Made by a program: the position numbers and the translations under genes. From assembly GCA_963730005.1 (NCBI GenBank), contig CAVSPO010000012.1, positions 62,001-126,000 of the forward strand: a DNA stretch of 64,000 nt. Reading direction: 5' to 3'. Shown piece after piece: positions 62,517 to 64,000 of this stretch (position 1 is the first letter of the stretch; the number at the start of each line of letters is the position of its first letter). The stretch comes from CAVSPO01 sp963730005. Lineage in GTDB: Bacteria > Actinomycetota > Actinomycetes > Propionibacteriales > Propionibacteriaceae. Under the pieces are notes generated by a model that had not been told where the DNA came from, did not search any database, and was given only the letters and a program-made list of their open reading frames with translations.

Positions 62517-62720
62517 GGCTTTTCCTTTCGGCGGCGTACCTGGCCGCAGATCTGTTGTGAGGCCCCGGCACAACCGGGTGGGCGTGGCGGACCCGCCCGA
62601 CACATTCTGCCCGATCTCTGCGACAGCACCCAACAGGCTCTGGGTTCGGTTGGTTTTCTGGGGTGGCGGGGCCAAGATGGAGGCCAGCAGCGAAGTAGTT
62701 GCCCACCACCAGGAGTCCAC
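62517..62720. other. Divergent gap between thrS and hypC
   Basis: 204 bases hold the thrS ribosome-binding site, a CAGGAG site for hypC at its right end, and a weak CCCGG/CCGGG inverted repeat. I saw no T-box-like specifier or other clear regulatory element. Confidence 0.4.
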
Positions 62721-62969
62721 ATGTGTCTTGCAGTGCCCGGCAGGATCCTCAGCGTCTCGGACGGGGACCTGCCCATGGCGCAGGTCGACTTCGGTGGCAT
62801 CACCAAACAGATCTGTGTGGCCTACCTGCCCGACATCGCGGTGGGTGAGTACGTGATGGTGCATGTCGGGTTCGCGATCCAGCGCATGGACGAGGAGACT
62901 GCCTTGGCCACTCTTGCCGACTTCGAAGCGATGGGCCTGCTGGGCGACGAGCTCAATCCCTCCGCCTGA
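62721..62969 (+). CDS. hypC: Hydrogenase maturation chaperone HypC
   Basis: An 82-residue chaperone with the obligatory N-terminal MCLAVPG, whose Cys2 binds the Fe(CN)2CO group with HypD, and the conserved GEYVMVHVGFAIQRMDEE. It is the hyp gene missing from the cluster at 29.9-35.6 kb. Here it precedes a membrane hydrogenase-like gene, so it probably serves that enzyme and possibly both. Confidence 0.95.
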   Translation: MCLAVPGRILSVSDGDLPMAQVDFGGITKQICVAYLPDIAVGEYVMVHVGFAIQRMDEETALATLADFEAMGLLGDELNPSA

Positions 62970-63153
62970 GCCACTCGGGCGTGTGCACACGCACCAGGGA
63001 CGCTCTGAGGAGAATCGCCGACCTGAGCCAGCATGAATCGGGTGCCGCACTGTAGCGGCGCCGTCATCGGTTCGGTGGTTGCCAGCCCACGCAGGAGGTG
63101 CGACTATTGCAGCAGACTGGTCAACGACGACCCGATGAAAGTTGAGGCTTGCC
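62970..63153 (+). other. Gap between hypC and the EchA-like gene
   Basis: 184 bases. AGGAGG stands at about 63092 without a proper long reading frame behind it; a 67-codon frame from 63033 runs into the next gene and is not convincing. The GAGG at 63144 serves the TTG start at 63154. Confidence 0.35.
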
Positions 63154-64000
63154 TTGAGCACTGTGCTGGTTCTCGCTGGGTTCCCCCTGTTAGCGGCCGT
63201 GCTGCTGTTGGTCCTGAAGGCCGACGCCGCCCGTGACGCTGTGGTCAGGGTATCCGCCCTTGTCATTGCCGCGCTGTCAATCTATCTGTCGATCAGGTAC
63301 TTCGAGCCGGCCACCACCTTCTTCCAGCTGGACATCGGCCTGATCAACACGGTCATGCTGGTCATCGAGGTTGCTCTGGCACTCGTCATCATCGTGTTGA
63401 GCGTCAAGTTCAAGAAGTACTGGGCCACACTGCTGGCCGCCATCCAGACTCCGCTGCTCGTCTGGTTCGAGCTCACCCGCGGCCACAACATCCAGGTCGC
63501 CAACAGCCTGTACATCGACAAGCTGTCGATCATCATGGTGTTGATCATCGGCATCATCGGCAGCTTGATCTGTGTCTATTCGCTGCCCTACATGAAGGAA
63601 TTCCAGCAACACCAGGAAGACGGTCGCGACCGGCGGCCGTGGTTCTTCTTCCTGCTGTTCCTGTTCCTGGCGGCGATGTTCGGGCTGGTGCTGTCCAACA
63701 ACCTGCTGTGGCTGTACTTCTTCTGGGAGATCACGACGCTGTGCTCCTTCTTCCTGATCGGCTACACGGGCACCAAGGAAGCAACCGACAACGCATTCCG
63801 CGCTCTGATCATGAACCTGCTCGGCGGCCTGGCCTTCGTGCTCGGCATCATTGCCCTGGGCACTCAGTACGGCACCCTGGAACTCGACCAGATGATCAGC
63901 CAGGGAGTCGCCGGCGCCAACATGGTCATCCCCGCCACTCTGCTCACTTTCGCGGGCATCACCAAGGCCGCGCAGATGCCGTTCCAGAGCTGGCTGCTCG
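63154..64000 (+). CDS. EchA/HyfB/NuoL-like proton-pumping membrane subunit (5' part)
   Basis: The first 282 residues of an antiporter-like subunit; the gene continues past the window. About eight helices are visible. SNNLLWLYFFWEITTLCSFFLIGYTG holds the conserved Glu region of complex I-type antiporters (shown here in part), and TFAGITKAAQMPFQSWLL is the Lys-containing helix of NuoL/M/N and group 4 hydrogenases. With hypC directly upstream, an energy-converting (Ech-like) hydrogenase operon is more likely than complex I or Mrp. Start TTG 63154 is chosen from GAGG 6 bases upstream; GTG 63163 is possible. Confidence 0.8.
   Translation, partial: MSTVLVLAGFPLLAAVLLLVLKADAARDAVVRVSALVIAALSIYLSIRYFEPATTFFQLDIGLINTVMLVIEVALALVIIVLSVKFKKYWATLLAAIQTPLLVWFELTRGHNIQVANSLYIDKLSIIMVLIIGIIGSLICVYSLPYMKEFQQHQEDGRDRRPWFFFLLFLFLAAMFGLVLSNNLLWLYFFWEITTLCSFFLIGYTGTKEATDNAFRALIMNLLGGLAFVLGIIALGTQYGTLELDQMISQGVAGANMVIPATLLTFAGITKAAQMPFQSWLL

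Noticed and set aside
63033..63236. 67-codon frame with CDYC and C...C
   Set aside because: Overlaps the EchA-like gene by more than 80 bases, has no good ribosome-binding site and a shadow-like composition.

Overview
The window is GC-rich DNA from an actinobacterium, most likely a member of the Propionibacteriaceae or a close relative with an anaerobic or facultative propionate metabolism. The clues are a pyrophosphate-dependent phosphofructokinase of 404 residues, a methylmalonyl-CoA decarboxylase operon, phosphatidylinositol-mannoside synthesis genes, the GarA/FtsR/DUF151/MerR block, and [NiFe]-hydrogenase maturation genes. This placement is inferred from gene content and motifs read by eye; no database search was possible. 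Genes are densely packed with many 1-4 base start/stop overlaps, and no tRNA, rRNA, IS element, prophage or CRISPR array was recognised.

Layout. 0-13 kb: the 5' end of an amino-acid permease, class III fructose-bisphosphatase, a TetR/MMPL/YhgE-Pip efflux module with two matching operator-like inverted repeats, a P-type cation ATPase, an MFS permease and a fructosamine kinase. 13-16.5 kb: a compact minus-strand operon encoding an Lrp/AsnC-domain-TrpD fusion, a short TrpC, a TrpF and a LysE-type exporter. 16.6-25 kb: hydrolase, GyrI-like protein, protein-L-isoaspartate methyltransferase, SelO, DapA with a divergent LysR regulator, DUF1846 protein and Bax-inhibitor-1 protein. 25-35.6 kb: a redox/NO and hydrogenase region with HEAT protein, YgbA-type NO-response protein, 2[4Fe-4S] ferredoxin, FprA flavodiiron protein, pirin, an unusual [NiFe]-hydrogenase large subunit with no adjacent small subunit, and hypA-hypB-hypF-hypD-hypE. 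35.6-41.4 kb: rhomboid, glycosyltransferase-like protein, FUSC exporter, CDF transporter, S4 RNA-binding protein, PAC2 protein and a small membrane protein. 41.7-46.4 kb: the sodium-pumping methylmalonyl-CoA decarboxylase (A, D, C, B) followed by ThiH. 46.4-52 kb: Amt, a second rhomboid, a frameshifted PP2C phosphatase, a YciO/Sua5-type protein, a TadE-like protein and PPi-phosphofructokinase. 52-62.5 kb, all minus strand: MerR/DUF151/FtsR/GarA regulators, DUF881-Sbp-DUF881, PgsA, PimA, PIM acyltransferase, PI-phosphate synthase, a HIT protein and thrS (frameshifted in its TGS domain). 62.7-64 kb: HypC and the start of an EchA/HyfB/NuoL-like membrane subunit, probably the beginning of a group 4 hydrogenase operon.

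How the parts fit. PPi-PFK, class III FBPase and the Na+-coupled decarboxylase suggest an energy-thrifty fermentation in which decarboxylation of methylmalonyl-CoA charges a sodium gradient. The Hyp proteins would mature one or more [NiFe] hydrogenases; hypC sits 27 kb from the other hyp genes, beside the membrane hydrogenase-like gene. The flavodiiron protein, ferredoxin and YgbA-type protein next to the orphan hydrogenase subunit suggest a reductive O2/NO defence locus. The strongest candidates for something new are that orphan large subunit in a pirin-hyp operon, the Lrp-domain-TrpD fusion, and the MMPL transporter with a degenerate ABC-ATPase-like tail. Two single-base frameshifts, one of them in the essential gene thrS, hint at sequence errors.
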